Below are positions 46,211 to 56,885 of a stretch of 64,000 bases of DNA, one piece after another; the stretch's first letter is position 1; every line of letters starts with the position of its first letter. The stretch is from contig NZ_CP034449.1 in assembly GCF_003952425.1 (NCBI RefSeq), positions 868,001 to 932,000 of the forward strand, in the 5' to 3' direction. A program made the translations under genes and the position numbers. Origin of the DNA: Mesorhizobium sp. M2A.F.Ca.ET.046.03.2.1 (lineage in GTDB: Bacteria > Pseudomonadota > Alphaproteobacteria > Rhizobiales > Rhizobiaceae). The notes under the pieces are model-generated. The model was not told the origin of the DNA. It made no database searches and saw only the letters and a list, made by a program, of their open reading frames with translations.

Positions 46211-47361
46211 CAGGCGGCCCCCAACACCAGGGCGGTCGCTTCGCTCATCGTCGCGCCATTGCCGGTGACCAGCGCGAGCCAGGCCTTGCCGATCTGGCGT
46301 TCACCCGCCTCCCCGCGCAGCTGGCGTACCGCTTCGACGACATGGGTCATGCCGCCGGCAAGGTCGGGCTGGCCGAAGCCGAGCTGGCCGCCATGTGTGT
46401 TGAGCGGCTTGTCGCCCTTGTGCGAAAGGTCGTGGTCGCCGAGCCACGCGCCGAACTGGCCCGGCGCGCAGAGGCCGGCATCCTCGATCGTCGTCGCAAC
46501 CATGATCGTGTAGCAGTCGTAGAGCGACAGAAGGTCCATCTCGTCAGCCTTCGTGCCGGACTGAGCGAAGGCCCTTGCCATTGCGCTCTTCAGCGGACCG
46601 GAAGTCAGGTGTGGGGCCTGGCTGACCGCGCGGTGCGTGACCTTCTCGCCGGCGCCGAGCAGATGGACAGGTGGCCTGCGCAACGACCGCGCGCGTTCGG
46701 CCGAGGTGACGACGACCGCTTCGCCGCCGGCGACCGGCATGACGATTTCGAGGAGATGCAGCGGCGAGGCGATCATCGGCGAGGCAAGCACCGCTTCGAC
46801 ATCGGCCGGCTTGCCATAGAAGATGGCGTCGGGGTTGAGCTGCGCGCTGGCGCGCGCCGCCGCGGCGATCAGCGCGAAATCTCGCGCGGTCGAGCCGTAT
46901 TCCGCCATATGCGCCTGCATCAGCAGCGCATAGGAGATGTTGGCGCCCGAAGCGCCGAAAGGCACGTCGAACTCGCGGATCGGATTGCGGTTGGGCGAGC
47001 GGGGTGCAACCTCCTCGCGGTTGTTGGCGAGCACGCACAGCACCGCCTCGCACATGCCGGCCTCGATCGCGGCCGCCGCGCGCCAGACCATGCCTGCGCC
47101 GGACGCGCCGCCAAGATCGACGACATTGGCCATGGTCGGCGCGAGTCCCAGATATTCGGCTATGGTCGCCGGAACATGCTGCGGCGTCTCGCCGACCTGC
47201 GGCCCGACCAGCAGCCCGTCGATAGCCGCCGGCTCCAGCCCGGCGTCGAGCACCGCCAGGCGCGAGACCTCGGCGATCATCTCCAGCGTCGTCACGCCGC
47301 TGGTCAGGCGCTGCGGCTTCAACTCGCCGATGCCGACGACCGCTCCCTTTGCCCGGCTCAT
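46210..47361 (-). CDS. Thiolase-superfamily lipid-transfer-like protein without nucleophilic Cys (Ltp2-type)
   Basis: The protein has 383 residues and follows the SCP2/non-specific lipid-transfer thiolase pattern. The nucleophile motif, normally with Cys before Ala-Ser-Gly, reads LGGASGAG at residues 83-90 (Gly85). The middle motif, usually HDCFT, is YDCYT at 281-285, and NTHGGQLG at 321-328 keeps a His. Loss of Cys and gain of Tyr fits retro-aldolases such as Ltp2 rather than a thiolase. It is coupled to AACS upstream and DUF35 downstream. ATG 47361 is used. Confidence 0.85.
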   Translation of the reverse strand: MSRAKGAVVGIGELKPQRLTSGVTTLEMIAEVSRLAVLDAGLEPAAIDGLLVGPQVGETPQHVPATIAEYLGLAPTMANVVDLGGASGAGMVWRAAAAIEAGMCEAVLCVLANNREEVAPRSPNRNPIREFDVPFGASGANISYALLMQAHMAEYGSTARDFALIAAAARASAQLNPDAIFYGKPADVEAVLASPMIASPLHLLEIVMPVAGGEAVVVTSAERARSLRRPPVHLLGAGEKVTHRAVSQAPHLTSGPLKSAMARAFAQSGTKADEMDLLSLYDCYTIMVATTIEDAGLCAPGQFGAWLGDHDLSHKGDKPLNTHGGQLGFGQPDLAGGMTHVVEAVRQLRGEAGERQIGKAWLALVTGNGATMSEATALVLGAA

Positions 47362-49304
47362 GCCGCCTTGCTCCGGTCGAGCGCGCGGTATTCGTCGAGG
47401 CAGGCGGGATTGGCGAGCGAAGCCATGTTCTTGACCGGCTTGCCTTCGAGCGTGGCGCGGGCGGCACCCTCGACGCGCTTGCCGTTCAGCGTATAGGGCA
47501 CGGCCTGCACCGCGTGGATGCGATGCGGCACGTGACGGGGCGAGGCGCCTTCGCGGATCGCTTTGCGAATTCGCATGGCGAGCTCGGGGGTCAGCGCAAA
47601 GCCGTCGTTGAGCTTGACGCAGAGCACGATCTCCTCGTCGCCTTCGATGGGCGCGCCAAAGACCAGGCAATCCTCGATCTCGGCAAAATTCTCGCAGGCG
47701 GCGTAGATTTCCGCCGTGCCGATCCGCACGCCGCCGGGCTTCAGCGTCGTGTCCGAGCGGCCGTGGATGACGCCAGAGCCGTAAGCCGTCATCTCGGCGA
47801 CGTCGCCATGTGTCCAGATCTCGCGGCGTGCGGCGAAGTAGGTGGCGTGATAGCGCGCGTCGCCGTCCTTGCCCCAGAAGGCCAGCGGCATGGACGGGAA
47901 CGGCTCGGTGCAGACGAGATCGCCCTGCCGGCCGATGACCGGCGCATTGCGCTCGTCCATGACGCCGACGGCGAGGCCGAGCCCTTTCACGGTCAGCTCG
48001 CCGCGCCGCACAGGATGGATCGGCGATCCCAGCAGGAAGCAGCCGATGATCTCGGTGCCGCCGGAGATCGAAGCGAAGATCATGTCGCGCTTCACATGAT
48101 CGTAGACCCAGTCGAACTGCCCGGGTGAGACGGGCGCACCGGCCGACAGCAGCGAACGCAGCGACGAGAGATCATGCAGGCGCCCCGGCGCGTAACCTTC
48201 GGCGGCAAGTGTCGCCAGGTATTTAGGACTGGTGCCGAAATGCGTGACGCGAGCGCGCTCGGCCATTTTCCAGAGCGGACTGGGGTCGAGGCGATCGGCC
48301 GATTTCAGGATCGGCGCGCCGTCATAGAGCACCACGCTCGCGCCGCAGGCCAGACCTGAGATCAGCCAGTGATACATCATCCAGGCGGTGTTGGTGTACC
48401 AGCTCATGACGTCGCCCGGGCGGACGTCGCCGTGGAGCAGGTGCTCCTTCAGGTGCTGGAGCAGCACGCCGCCGGCGCGATGGACGATCGCCTTCGGCGC
48501 GCCTGTCGTGCCGGAGGTGTAGAGCACATAGGCCGGGTGGTCGAAGGGCACGCGCTCGAAACTGAGAGGAGCGTCGCGGCCGAAATCGTCGAACGAAATG
48601 CGATCCGCCGCGCAATCCGGCTTGGTGCCCGGTTCGCCGGTCAGCACCAGCGTCGTCACCGTCGGCATCGCGGCGACGATCTCGGCCAGCCTGGCGGAGA
48701 TGTCGTGCTCCTTGCCCGCATAGCGGTAGCGCGGCGCGGCGAACAGCACCTTGACGCCAATCTGGCCGAGGCGGTCGACGATCGCCGCGGCGCCGAAATC
48801 AGGCGAGCAGGACGACCAGACGGCGCCGACGGAAAGCGTCGCCAAAAGCGCCACGAGGCCCTCGACGCGATTGGGCAGGATACCGCCGACGCAATCGCCC
48901 TTGCCGACGCCGGCCGCGCGCAGGCCATGCGCCGTCCTGGCGACGAGCCGGCGCAATTCGCCCAGTGTGATGGTCTGGAAATGGCCACTCTCGTCGACCT
49001 CGATGAGAGCAACCCTCTCCTCATCGCCGCGCAGCAGGTTTTCCGCGAGATTGAGTGTCGCTTCCGGCAGGAAGCGACTCCCGGTCATCGGCGCATTGTC
49101 GTCGCGCAGGAAGGCGATCCCGCCCGGATCTCCAATGACCTCGGCGAAATCCCACAGCGCCCGCCAGAAGGCGCCGGGATCGCCGATCGACCAGCGATGC
49201 AGCGTCTCGTAGTCGCGCGGATCGAAGCCGTTGGCCATCGAAAAGCGCGCAAGATTGGACGATTGGAACGCGGCCGGCGCCGGCGTCCAAAGCACGGATG
49301 ACAT
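47358..49304 (-). CDS. Acetoacetyl-CoA synthetase (acetoacetate--CoA ligase)
   Basis: The protein has 648 residues, as expected for acetoacetate-CoA ligases. The N-terminal ACAS-type region has TLNLAENLLRG, followed by the AMP-binding motif VLYTSGTTGAPKAIVH. ISGGTEIIGCF and SDTTLKPGGVRIGTAEIY follow, and the catalytic Lys lies in YTLNGKRVEG near the C-terminus. GGGAGGAAA precedes ATG 49304. It would activate acetoacetate or a related beta-keto or short-chain acid. It is the first gene of the operon. Confidence 0.87.
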   Translation of the reverse strand: MSSVLWTPAPAAFQSSNLARFSMANGFDPRDYETLHRWSIGDPGAFWRALWDFAEVIGDPGGIAFLRDDNAPMTGSRFLPEATLNLAENLLRGDEERVALIEVDESGHFQTITLGELRRLVARTAHGLRAAGVGKGDCVGGILPNRVEGLVALLATLSVGAVWSSCSPDFGAAAIVDRLGQIGVKVLFAAPRYRYAGKEHDISARLAEIVAAMPTVTTLVLTGEPGTKPDCAADRISFDDFGRDAPLSFERVPFDHPAYVLYTSGTTGAPKAIVHRAGGVLLQHLKEHLLHGDVRPGDVMSWYTNTAWMMYHWLISGLACGASVVLYDGAPILKSADRLDPSPLWKMAERARVTHFGTSPKYLATLAAEGYAPGRLHDLSSLRSLLSAGAPVSPGQFDWVYDHVKRDMIFASISGGTEIIGCFLLGSPIHPVRRGELTVKGLGLAVGVMDERNAPVIGRQGDLVCTEPFPSMPLAFWGKDGDARYHATYFAARREIWTHGDVAEMTAYGSGVIHGRSDTTLKPGGVRIGTAEIYAACENFAEIEDCLVFGAPIEGDEEIVLCVKLNDGFALTPELAMRIRKAIREGASPRHVPHRIHAVQAVPYTLNGKRVEGAARATLEGKPVKNMASLANPACLDEYRALDRSKAA

Positions 49305-49372
49305 GGATTTCCTCCCGCAATGCAGGCCGGGCTCTTTGCCGCGACCTTGCCTGCCGATGCATTTCATGATTA

Positions 49373-49394
49373 TTGGTTATAACCAGAATGTCAA
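49373..49394 (-). promoter_or_regulatory. Promoter and GntR/UTRA operator of the CoA-ligase operon
   Basis: On the minus strand a consensus TTGACA (49394-49389) is followed by a spacer that contains the palindrome TGGTTATAACCA (49385-49374) and then TAATCA as a -10 candidate. A repressor bound there would block the polymerase directly. The same 12-bp palindrome lies at 43130-43141. The site also lies 54 nt upstream of the divergent thiolase start, so it could control both directions. Confidence 0.65.
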
Positions 49395-49438
49395 GCGGCG
49401 ATCACGCCCAAGCGGACCGCGCTGCCGGAGGAACAGAC

Positions 49439-50613
49439 ATGGACGCCTTTTACATCGTTGCCGCGAAGCGGACGCCCATCGGCAAGCTGAACGGCGCGTT
49501 CGCCGGTCTGTCGGCGGCGGAGCTGGGGGCGCAGCTTATCCAGGCGATGCTGGCCGAAAAGCAGCTTGCGCCCGATGCCGTCGGCGAGGTGATCATGGGC
49601 CAGGTGCTGACCGGCGGCGCCGGGCAGAATCCAGCCCGGCAGGCTGCTCTCAAGGCCGGCCTGCCGGTCGGGTGCCCGCCATGACCGTCAACAAGGTCTG
49701 CGGCGCCGGGCAGAAGTCGATCCATCTCGCCGCCCAGGCCATTCGCTGCGGCGACGCCGACTGCGTGATCGCCGGCGGACAGGATTCGATGACTTCGGCG
49801 CCACATGTCATTCACGGGGTGCGCGCCGGCATCCGCATGGGCGACCGTACGGTGAAGGATTCCATGATCACCGACGGTCTGTGGGACGCCTTCCATCAGG
49901 TGCATATGGGCGTCACCGCCGAAGCGCTGGCGCAGCGCTACCAGATCACCCGCGAGGAACAGGACAGGTTCGCGCTGCGCTCGCAGGAGAAGGCGGACGC
50001 CGCCATCCAGGCTGGCAGGTTCGACGACGAGATTGCGCCTGTGTCGATCAAGGCCAGGCAAGGCGATGTCGTCATCGAGCGTGACGAGCATCCCAACCCC
50101 TCCACAACGATGGAAGGCCTTGGCCGGCTGAGACCGGTCTTCGATGCGGCGGGGACGATCACGGCCGGCAACTCATCCGGTCTCAACGACGGCGCCGCCG
50201 CGGTGCTTGTGATGTCGGAGGCGCGGATGAAGGAACTCGGCCTGACACCCCTCGCCAGCATCGCCTCTTATGCTTCTGCCGGCGTCGAGCCGATGGACAT
50301 GGGCCTCGGTCCCGTCGCGGCCTCGCGGCGCGCGCTCGACAAGGCCGGCTGGCGCGCGTCCGATCTCGACGCGATGGAGATCAACGAGGCCTTCGCCGCG
50401 CAAGCCATCGCCGTCAATCGCGAGATGGGCTGGAACGAGGACATCATCAATATGAGCGGCGGCGCCATCGCGCTTGGCCATCCGCTGGCCGGCTCCGGCT
50501 GCCGCATCGTGGTGACGCTGCTGCACGAGATGGTCCGGCGTGGAGCGAAGAAGGGCTTGGCCTCGCTCTGCATCGGCGGCGGCCAGGGTGTCGCGATCTG
50601 CCTGGAGCGGTGA
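49439..50613 (+). pseudogene. Acetyl-CoA acetyltransferase (thiolase II), one-base frameshift
   Basis: GGAGG precedes ATG 49439. Codons 1-78 read a normal thiolase start (MDAFYIVAAKRTPIGKLNG) to AGLPVG. A missing G in the run at 49670-49672 shifts the frame to a stop at 49684. The other frame resumes with MTVNKVCGAG (nucleophile Cys), NEAFAAQ, ALGHPLAGSG and CIGGGQGVA. With one base restored the gene is 391 codons, the normal length. It would split acetoacetyl-CoA into two acetyl-CoA, matching the divergent AACS. It is either a true frameshift or a base-call error. Confidence 0.85.
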
Positions 50614-50627
50614 GCCTTCCGACGGCC

Positions 50628-50732
50628 TAAAGCGCGTCGCGATCTTTCAGATTCGCTCCATGCGCTTTAGGTTCTTGATTTACGCATGTCTTGATCCCGA
50701 AACCGGTTCCCACTTCGGGAGACATGCTTTAG
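50628..50732 (+). repeat. RIME1-like intergenic element, copy 2
   Basis: This 105-bp element is nearly the same as copy 1 at 9619-9726, with TAAAGCGCGTCGCGAT, GCATGTC and CCCGAAACCGGTTCCCA in order. It ends GACATGCTTTAG, and the plus-strand TTA at 50729-50731 is the TAA stop of the minus-strand nucleoside hydrolase. It sits between convergent genes. Confidence 0.78.
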
Positions 50733-51651
50733 CGGAGCAAATCGAACATCAGCTTGAAGAAGCGGTCGGCATCGACTTCATAGGCGATGCGCGCATTGTC
50801 CTCCTCACCGCGCTCATGCCAGAAATCGGCCACCGTGGCGCCGAATGTGTAGCTGCCGGACAGGTCGACGCCGATATGCGCCGGACGCGTGCGGACGAGC
50901 GTCGGATCGATCGCCAGCGCCAGCGCCAGCGGGTCGTGCATGGCGCCGCCGACGCCCATCGAGTTGCGGTGCAGCTTCTCGTAGAATTTCAGCCAGTCCA
51001 TGACCACGCGGCCGAGCGGCGTGTCGATCCTGGCCAGTTCCTCGTATTGCGGCGCCTCGATCAGCACCTGCATGGTCACGTCGAGCCCTATCATGGTGAT
51101 GGGCACCCCGGCGTCCAGCACCAGCTTCAGGGCCTCGGGGTCGCAGAAGGCGTTGAACTCGGTCGGCGTGATGATCTCGCTCTTGCGATAGAACACGCCG
51201 CCCATCCAGATCAGCTCCTTGATCTTGGGCAGCACGTGCGGGTGCTTGAGCACGAGCAGGCCGATGTTGCAGAGCGGGCCGGTCGCCACCACCAGCAGCG
51301 GTTCCGGAGATGCCGCGAGCTTCTCGGCAAGGAAGTCCACCGCATGCTGCTTGATCGGCCCGCGCGAGGGCTGCGGCAGATAGGGCGAGCCTTCGAGCCC
51401 GCTCGGGCCATCGGCGGTGCCCAGAACCAGCGGCCGCGCCAGGGGCTGCGCGCAGCCGGCGGCGACCGGCACATCGCCGGCGCCGAGGAAATCAAGCACG
51501 CGGATCGCGTTGTCCGTTGTCTTCTCGAGCTCCGCGTTGCCACATCTCGTGGTGACGCCGAGAAGCTCGATGTCGGGCGAGCGATGCGCCATGACCAGCG
51601 CAATGGCAGCGTCGTGGCGGGATCGCAGTCGTAGAGGATCGGTGTCGGCAT
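50729..51651 (-). pseudogene. Nucleoside hydrolase, one-base frameshift near the start
   Basis: From ATG 51651 the protein starts MPTPILYDCDP, the expected Asp-rich ribose and calcium site. A missing base in the run at about 51616-51622 breaks the frame: restoring one G gives DCDPGHDAAIALVMAH, which joins the long remaining frame (ELLGVTTRCGN, ATGPLCNIGLL, NAFCDPEAL, and the final AMHDPLA). The repaired length is 307 residues, normal for inosine-uridine-type hydrolases that split nucleosides into base and ribose. The start abuts an epimerase remnant on the other strand. Confidence 0.8.
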
Positions 51652-51653
51652 CG

Positions 51654-51821
51654 GTGTGGGACAGCTATATGGACGTGCCCAGCGCAACGCTCGCGGCGCA
51701 AGCCTATCCGGACGTTCCGATCACGCGTCCGCTGGATGGCAACGCCGCCTTCATCGACACCTCGGCGGCCAAAGCGGCGCTGGGATTCGAGCCGCGCTTC
51801 TCATGGCGCGACTATCGCTGA
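51654..51821 (+). pseudogene. 3' remnant of an NAD-dependent epimerase gene
   Basis: The last 55 codons read VWDSYMDVPSATLAAQAYPD, then ITRPLDGNAAFIDTSAAKAA and LGFEPRFSWRDYR with a TGA at 51819. This is a typical C-terminus of extended-SDR sugar epimerase/dehydratases. Nothing of the Rossmann part remains, because the nucleoside hydrolase starts immediately to the left on the other strand. It precedes the SDR gene by 27 nt and may once have shared an operon with it. Confidence 0.6.
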
Positions 51822-51848
51822 CCGGCATCCGGCTTTTGGAGGCAAGAG

Positions 51849-52651
51849 ATGCGCTTCAAGGACAAGATCGTTCTGGTGACGGGCGCCGCCGGCGCCATCG
51901 GCTCCGCGGCGGTGCGCCGCTTCGTCGAGGAAGGCGCGACAGTCGCCGTCGCCGACCTCGACGGGACCCGTGCAGAGGCCCTGGCAACGACATTCGGCGA
52001 TCGCGACGAAGCCTTCGCGGTGGACGTCGCCGACCCGGCGTCGGCGGAAGGCATGGTCCAGGCGGTGGCCGCACGCTTCGGCCGTATCGATGTGCTATTC
52101 AACAATGCCGGCATTTCCGGAAAGGTCGCGCCGGTCCACGAGCTGAGCACCGAGGACTGGCAACGCATCGTCGGCATCAACCTCAACGGCATGTTCTACG
52201 TCCTGCGCGCGACGGTGGCGACCATGATCGCTGGCAAGATCAAGGGATCGGTGGTCAATATGGGCTCGTCCATGGCCGGCTGGGACGTGCTGTCCGGTGG
52301 CGCCGGCTATGCCTCGACCAAGCACGGCGTGGTCGGCCTGACCAGGATCGCGGCCTCGACGCCGCTGCCTATGGCATTCGCGTCAACGCGATTTGCCCCG
52401 GGGTCATCGAGACCCGGCTGGGCGTGCCGGCGCGGGACCAGGCAGCCTATGAAGCCGGCATTCGCCGTTTCGCCGACCGCATTCCGCTGCGCCGTATCGG
52501 CCAGCCCGAGGATGTCGCCGCCGCCGTCGCCTTCCTGGCCTCGGACGATGCCCGCCACGTCACCGGCGTCGACTGGCTGCTCGACGGCGGACAGACATTG
52601 CAAAGCTGGGCGAACGCGCCCGATGCGGACGCTTTCCCGCGATTTGTCTGA
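51849..52651 (+). pseudogene. SDR-family oxidoreductase, one-base frameshift
   Basis: GGAGGCAAGAG precedes ATG 51849. The first 170 codons have TGAAGAIG, NNAG and catalytic YASTK. At the CC of 52354-52355 one C appears to be missing: restoring CCC gives ALDAAAYGIRVNAICPG and continues through DWLLDGGQTL to a stop at 52651. The repaired length is 267 residues, normal for the family. Without the repair the protein loses its substrate-binding C-terminus. Confidence 0.82.
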
Positions 52652-52865
52652 CGCTCCGGCCGCCGAACAGCTCCTCTCGACCGCGTCGGCACGGTATCGT
52701 CCTCGCCATAATGCATTGACCGATCAGAAGCCCGGCGAACGTTCAGGCCCTGGTCCCGACGCTCACAGCGACCCCTTCTCCCAGAATTGACATCGATCAA
52801 GGTCGCCGCAGCCGGTCTCTGTTTTGGTCGCGCCAACTTGGCAACCTGAACGGAGTTCCCCTGAC

Positions 52866-53045
52866 ATGGACGGCATTACCTTAAGTGCCGAACAGATCGG
52901 CGCCTGGCGGCGGGAAATTGCCTCGGCAAGGTTCCTTCCCTTCTCCGCTTCGGGGCCGCTGTCTCCGGCGCCAGTCCATCTCGAGGGGGCGCTTTTGGCG
53001 CCAGCCGAACCTGACGTATCGCGCAACACCGGAGGCCGGCTATGA
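52866..53045 (+). CDS. Possible small protein coupled to the exporter operon
   Basis: A 59-codon frame from ATG 52866 (MDGITLSAEQIGAWRREIAS) ends in a TGA that overlaps the ATG of the HlyD gene (ATGA), suggesting translational coupling. I recognise no domain. The frame could be a leader peptide or chance in GC-rich DNA. The rest of 52652-52865 shows no gene. Confidence 0.35.
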   Translation: MDGITLSAEQIGAWRREIASARFLPFSASGPLSPAPVHLEGALLAPAEPDVSRNTGGRL

Positions 53046-54109
53046 AGGTTTCCCCGCGATGGCTGATCCTCGGCGCCCTGATCGCCATCGGAGCAGCCGG
53101 CTACTATGCGTGGCAGCGTTCCAAGGACGGGCAGCTGCCGGAAGGCATCGCCAGCGGCAACGGCCGCATCGAGGCGGTCGAGATCGACGTCTCGACGAAG
53201 GCGGCGGGGCGGATCAAGGAAATCCTTGTCGGCGAAGGCGATTTCGTCAAGGCCGGCCAGGTGCTTGCCCACATGGATACCGCGCAGCTCGAGGCGCAGC
53301 GCCGCCAGGCCGAGGCGCAGTTTCAGCGCGCCACCATCGGGGTCGAGACCGCTGGCAGCCTGGTGACGCAGCGCGAGGCTGAAAAGACGGCGGCCGGCGC
53401 TGTCGTCGCGCAGCGCGAAGCCGAGCTCGACGCCGCCGATCGGACCCTGGCGCGCTCGCAGCAGCTTGCGGTCAACAACACCGTCTCCCAGCAGGTCCTG
53501 GACAACGACCGCGCGGCCGAGCAGAGCGCGAAAGCCGCCGTCGCCGCCGCGCAGGCCCAACTCGCCGCCAGTGAAGCGGCCATCAACGCCGCGCGGGCGC
53601 AGGTGGTCGATGCCAAGTCCACGGTCGACGCGGCGCAGGCCGCGATCGAAAGCATCGACGCCGATATCGGCGACGCCACGCTGGCGTCGCCGCGCGACGG
53701 GCGCATCCAGTTCCGCGTGGCGGAGCCCGGAGAGGTGCTGGCGGGCGGCGGGCGCGTGCTCAACCTCGTCGACCTCGGCGATGTCTACATGACCTTCTTC
53801 CTGTCGACCGCTCAGGCCGGGCGCGTCGCGATCGGCTCCGATGTGCGTCTCGTGCTCGACGCGGCGCCGCAATACATCATCCCCGCCAAGGTGACCTTCG
53901 TCGCGGACGTCGCGCAGTTCACGCCCAAGACGGTCGAAACGGAGGAGGAGCGCCTGAAACTCATGTTCCGGATCAAGGCGCACATCGCACCGGAGCTGCT
54001 CCGCAAATATATCCAGCAGGTGAAAACCGGCCTGCCCGGCGTGGCCTATGTGCGGCTCGATCCGCAGGCCTCATGGCCGGCGAGCCTCAAGGGAAAGCTC
54101 GTGCAATGA
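53042..54109 (+). CDS. yhiI: HlyD-family membrane fusion protein (YhiI-like)
   Basis: The protein has 355 residues. A single N-terminal membrane anchor ([18 protein letters not shown]) is followed by a biotinyl-lipoyl half ([20 protein letters not shown]). A long Ala/Gln-rich coiled coil spans about residues 80-210, and the second lipoyl half contains [20 protein letters not shown]. Length and gene order (fusion protein, double-ATPase/permease fusion, permease) match the yhiI-rbbA-yhhJ locus of enterobacteria. It bridges the inner-membrane exporter and the periplasm. Its stop overlaps the rbbA start (ATGA). Confidence 0.87.
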   Translation: MKVSPRWLILGALIAIGAAGYYAWQRSKDGQLPEGIASGNGRIEAVEIDVSTKAAGRIKEILVGEGDFVKAGQVLAHMDTAQLEAQRRQAEAQFQRATIGVETAGSLVTQREAEKTAAGAVVAQREAELDAADRTLARSQQLAVNNTVSQQVLDNDRAAEQSAKAAVAAAQAQLAASEAAINAARAQVVDAKSTVDAAQAAIESIDADIGDATLASPRDGRIQFRVAEPGEVLAGGGRVLNLVDLGDVYMTFFLSTAQAGRVAIGSDVRLVLDAAPQYIIPAKVTFVADVAQFTPKTVETEEERLKLMFRIKAHIAPELLRKYIQQVKTGLPGVAYVRLDPQASWPASLKGKLVQ

Positions 54110-56885
54110 ATGCGCGGCCGGACGCCGGCGCGGGCCTTCCGTCAAGCTACGTGGCGCGGCTGGAGAATGTCGGCCACGCTTACGGAAAGGTCAGGGCTCT
54201 CGATGCCGTAACGCTCGATTTCCCGGCCGGCCGCATGGTCGGCCTGATCGGGCCGGACGGCGTCGGCAAATCCAGCCTGCTTTCCCTGATTGCCGGAGCA
54301 CGGACGATCCAGCAGGGGCATGTCGAGGTGCTGGGCGGCGACATGGCCGATCTCGGCCACCGGCAGAGCGCCTACCCCAGGATCGCCTATATGCCACAAG
54401 GCCTGGGCAAGAACCTCTATCCGACGCTGTCGGTCTTCGACAACATCGATTTCTTCGGCCGCCTGTTCGGGCATGATCGGCGCGAGCGCGAGCGCCGCAT
54501 CGGCGAGCTTCTGAAGCGAACGGGGCTGGCGCCTTTCGCCGAGCGGCAGGCCGGCAAGCTTTCGGGCGGCATGAAGCAGAAGCTTGGCCTGTGCTGCGCC
54601 CTCATCCACGATCCGGACCTCCTGATCCTGGACGAGCCGACCACCGGCGTCGATCCGTTGTCGCGCCGCCAGTTCTGGGAACTGATCGGCGAAATCCGCA
54701 AGGGTCGCGAGGGCATGAGCGTCATCATCGCCACGGCCTATATGGAAGAGGCCGCGCGCTTCGACTGGCTGGTGGCCATGGACGCGGGCCGCGTGCTCGC
54801 CTCCGGAACCCCGGCCGACCTGCTCGAAAGAACCGGCGCGCCCGACCTGGACGCCGCCTTCATAGCCCTTCTCCCGCCGGAGAAGCGGGACAGCCACGAG
54901 CCTGTGGTGATCCCTCCGCGGCCCGCCGGCGCCGACAGCGAACCTGCCATCGAGGCCGAACACCTCACCATGCGCTTCGGCGATTTCACCGCCGTCGACG
55001 ACGCGAGCTTCCGCATTGGCCGCGGCGAGATCTTCGGCTTCCTCGGATCGAACGGCTGCGGCAAGACGACCACGATGAAGATGCTGACCGGGCTGCTCGA
55101 GCCGTCCGAGGGCAAGGCACGGCTGTTCGGGCGCGAGATCGACCCCCGCGACATCGAGGTGCGGCGGCGCGTCGGCTACATGTCGCAAGGATTCTCGCTC
55201 TATTCTGAGCTGACGGTCCGGCAGAATCTCGAGCTCCATGCCCGCCTCTTCGGCATGGCCGATGCGGCGATCCCGCCCCGGGTCGAGGAGGTCGCGCAGC
55301 AATTCGGCCTCGCCGACAATGTCGACACGCTGCCCGAAGCGCTGCCGCTCGGCATCCGCCAGCGGCTGTCGCTGGCTGTGGCGATGATCCATTCTCCGGA
55401 GATACTGATCCTCGACGAGCCGACCTCCGGCGTCGACCCGGTTGCCCGCGACGGGTTCTGGCGGATTCTTGCCGACCTCTCGCGCAAGCGGAACGTGACG
55501 ATCTTCGTGTCCACGCATTTCATGAACGAGGCGGAACGCTGCGACCGCATCTCGCTCATGCATGCCGGCAAGGTCCTGGTCAGCGACACGCCGGCCGCGA
55601 TCGTCAAAAGCCGGTCGGCGGCAACGCTGGAGGAAGCCTTCGTCGGATATCTCGAGGAGGCGACAGGCAAGCAGGCAGAAACGCCGAGCATGACGGCCGG
55701 GACGATGCCGGTCCAGGAAGCGCAGGCCAGTCGCCCCGGCAGGAGCGGCACAGGCCGTTCCTTCGATTTGCGCCGCATGTTCGCCTACACGCGGCGCGAG
55801 GCGCTTGAACTCTTGCGCGATCCGATCCGGGCCACGCTGGCGACCGTCGGCAGCCTCATCCTGATGTTCGTCGTCGGCTACGGCATCAACATGGACGTCG
55901 AAAACCTCTCCTTCGCCGTCCTCGATCACGACGACACGACGATCAGCCGGGACTATGTGCTGCAGATCGCCGGCTCGCGCTATTTCACCGAGAAGGCGCC
56001 GATCATCGACTATGCCGATCTCGACCGGCGCATGGAGGACGGGGAACTCAGCCTCGCAATCGAAATCCCGCCCGGCTTCGGGCGCGACCTCGCGCGCGGC
56101 CGCGACGTCACGATCGGCGCCTGGATCGACGGCGCTATGCCTACAGGGCCGAAACCGTGCAAGGCTATGTTTCGGGAATGCATGCCGGCTGGCTGACGCG
56201 GAAGGCGCGTGAACTCTATGGCGACGCCGCCACCGCCAGCGCCTTCCAGCTCGACATCCGCTACCGCTACAATCCCGACGTCCGCAGTCTCGATGCCATC
56301 GTTCCGGCGGTTATCCCGATGCTTCTGTTGGCGATCCCGGCAATGCTGGCCGTGCTCAGCGTGGTGCGGGAGAAGGAGCTCGGCTCCATCATCAATTTCT
56401 ACGTCACGCCCGTCACCCGGCTGGAGTTCCTGATCGGCAAGCAGATTCCCTATGTCGCCCTCGCGATGCTCAACTTCGTGCTGCTGACGGGCTTCGCCGT
56501 CTTCCTCTTCGGTGTGCCGCTGACCGGCAGCCTTCCGGCTTTCGCCGCCGCCGCCCTTGTCTATGTCACGGCCACGACGGCCATGGGGCTTTTCCTGTCG
56601 ACCTTCATGAGCAGCCAGATCGCGGCGATCTTCGGAACCGCGCTGATCACCATGATCCCCGCCACCCAATATTCGGGCATGATCGACCCGGTGTCGTCGC
56701 TCCTGGGCGTCGGCGCATTCGTCGGCCGGATCTATCCGACCACCTATTTCGTGACGATCTCGCGCGGCGTCTTTTCCAAGGCGCTCAGCTTTGCCGACCT
56801 GTCCGGCGCGTTCGTGCCGATGCTCGTCGCCATCCCGGTGCTGCTCGGCCTTGGAGCGGCATTCTTGAAAAAACAGGCCCGCTGA
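54106..56885 (+). pseudogene. rbbA: RbbA-like double ABC ATPase fused to permease, one-base frameshift
   Basis: From ATG 54106 two ATPase domains follow each other: GPDGVGKSS with LSGGMKQKL and [10 protein letters not shown], then [10 protein letters not shown] with [10 protein letters not shown]. The second half has a degenerate signature, LGIRQRL. A permease domain starts near residue 570. At 56140-56141 the run CC should probably be CCC: restored, [17 protein letters not shown] continues into the ABC2 permease with [20 protein letters not shown]. The repaired length is 926 residues, against about 911 for E. coli RbbA. As read, the last membrane part is split off. Confidence 0.85.

Noticed and set aside
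46210..47361. Plain acetyl-CoA acetyltransferase function for the thiolase-like gene
   Set aside because: The nucleophilic Cys is Gly and the HDCFT-type motif is changed. The true thiolase is the separate gene at 49439-50613.
49670..56141. Programmed ribosomal frameshifting in the four broken genes
   Set aside because: The sites have no slippery heptamer plus downstream structure in common, the genes are unrelated, and each shift is simply one missing base in a G or C run.
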